Assembly: GCA_900215285.1 (NCBI GenBank)
Contig: OCMG01000004.1
Location: 1,111,501 to 1,175,500, forward strand
Length of the DNA stretch: 64,000 nt
DNA from: Ensifer adhaerens
GTDB lineage: Bacteria > Pseudomonadota > Alphaproteobacteria > Rhizobiales > Rhizobiaceae
Direction: 5' to 3'
Shown here: piece by piece, positions 63,634 through 64,000 of the stretch
Position numbering within the stretch: the stretch's first letter is position 1
Layout: each line of letters starts with the position of its first letter
Position numbers and translations under genes: made by a program
Notes under the pieces: generated by a model
Databases searched by the model: none
Told to the model about the DNA's origin: nothing
What the model saw: only the letters and a program-made list of their open reading frames with translations

Positions 63634-64000
63634 TTGGACAGTCGCATCAAGTTCCGCCACTTGCAGGTGCTGATAGAAGTCGCACGTCACAAAAGCGTGG
63701 GCAAGGCAGCCGAGGCGCTTCATGTCACGCAACCGGCCGTGACGCGCACGATGCGGGAGCTCGAAGACATTCTGGAGACGGCGCTTGTGGAAAAGGACGG
63801 GCGCGGCATTCGGCTCTCCCATGCCGGCGAGATTTTCCTGCGCCATGCGGGGGAGAGCGTGGCGTCGGTGCGGCGCGGGTTCGATTCTATTTCGCAGGCG
63901 CTGAAGGAGGAGGGGCCGCCGGTGCGGATCGGCGCGTTGCCAACGGTTTCGGCGACTGTCATGCCGGATGTGGCGGCGGATTTTCTGGCGCTGAGGACCG
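63634..64000 (+). CDS. pcaQ: LysR-family regulator PcaQ (partial, right edge)
   Basis: LysR activator of pcaDCHG that responds to beta-carboxymuconate-type effectors in related rhizobia. The start is a TTG at 63634; the first 122 codons are seen, and the gene runs past the window end. The N-terminal winged helix is clear: F-R-H-L-Q-V-L-I-E-V-A-R-H-K-S-V-G-K-A-A-E-A-L-H-V-T-Q-P-A-V-T-R. Divergent from pcaD with an 87-bp gap holding a PcaQ box. Confidence 0.9.
   Translation, partial: MDSRIKFRHLQVLIEVARHKSVGKAAEALHVTQPAVTRTMRELEDILETALVEKDGRGIRLSHAGEIFLRHAGESVASVRRGFDSISQALKEEGPPVRIGALPTVSATVMPDVAADFLALRT

Overview
The window looks like chromosomal DNA from a member of the Rhizobiaceae (Alphaproteobacteria: Rhizobium/Agrobacterium/Shinella-like). 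The evidence is high-GC coding sequence, long antisense shadow ORFs, a SAM-II riboswitch in front of metA, PII plus ammonium transporter genes, a PHB (phb) cluster, a CarD regulator, an S4-domain protein next to a Suv3-like helicase, protocatechuate (pca) operons under IclR and LysR regulators, and typical rhizobial intergenic palindromes. No phage, IS element, plasmid backbone or CRISPR array was seen.

Layout. 0.1-16 kb is housekeeping: beta-carbonic anhydrase, lytic transglycosylase, asd, xthA, lolA-like, ftsK, a nitrogen cluster (glnK-amtB plus a second Amt, with a sigma-54-type promoter), tesB, a UbiH-like monooxygenase, a UPF0434 protein, a LON-domain protein, a CnoX-like thioredoxin and a ProX-like deacylase, ending in tRNA-Gly(GCC). 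16-31.9 kb holds a Phd/PIN toxin-antitoxin pair, a MerR-XRE-cupin regulator divergent from gabT-gabD, a ParB-like protein, SulP, galM, a CoxE-like VWA protein, brnTA, metA under a SAM-II riboswitch with a terminator, a membrane-protein pair, MoxR, an ABC-F ATPase and thiamine pyrophosphokinase. 31.9-33.1 kb is a nest of palindromic repeats, followed by a TPP riboswitch driving thiBPQ. 36.7-43.5 kb carries an M48 lipoprotein protease, carD, fdxA, an S4 protein and the RNA helicase.

43.45-44.27 kb is an unusual non-coding block. It contains 16 GANTC sites (CcrM methylation sequence), six GTTAAC palindromes, two exact TTAACCAT motifs (CtrA half-site), an 11-bp-arm hairpin and a tandemly repeated unit. 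44.3-48.3 kb has a thioesterase, phbB, phbA, a DUF4189 protein and phaR. At 48.57-49.04 kb a DUF1127 peptide gene is followed by four consecutive hairpins, each exposing CCTCCTCCC in its loop. This matches the CcaF1/CcsR ('cuckoo' RNA) stress module known from Rhodobacter. An AGE-family sugar isomerase and an alpha/beta-hydrolase-like protein follow.

51.4 kb to the end is the beta-ketoadipate region: pcaB, pcaF, pcaJ and pcaI divergent from pcaR, then a chemoreceptor, an orphan RES-domain protein, a dinB-tetR operon with a perfect 33-bp palindrome at its promoter, then pcaG, pcaH, pcaC and pcaD divergent from pcaQ, which runs off the end. Together the pca genes convert protocatechuate to acetyl-CoA and succinyl-CoA.

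The observations most worth following up are the GANTC/GTTAAC block, the DUF1127 plus four-hairpin anti-Shine-Dalgarno RNA locus, and a family of about 44-bp hairpins placed 0-1 nt after the stop codons of three minus-strand genes, with compensatory stem changes between copies.
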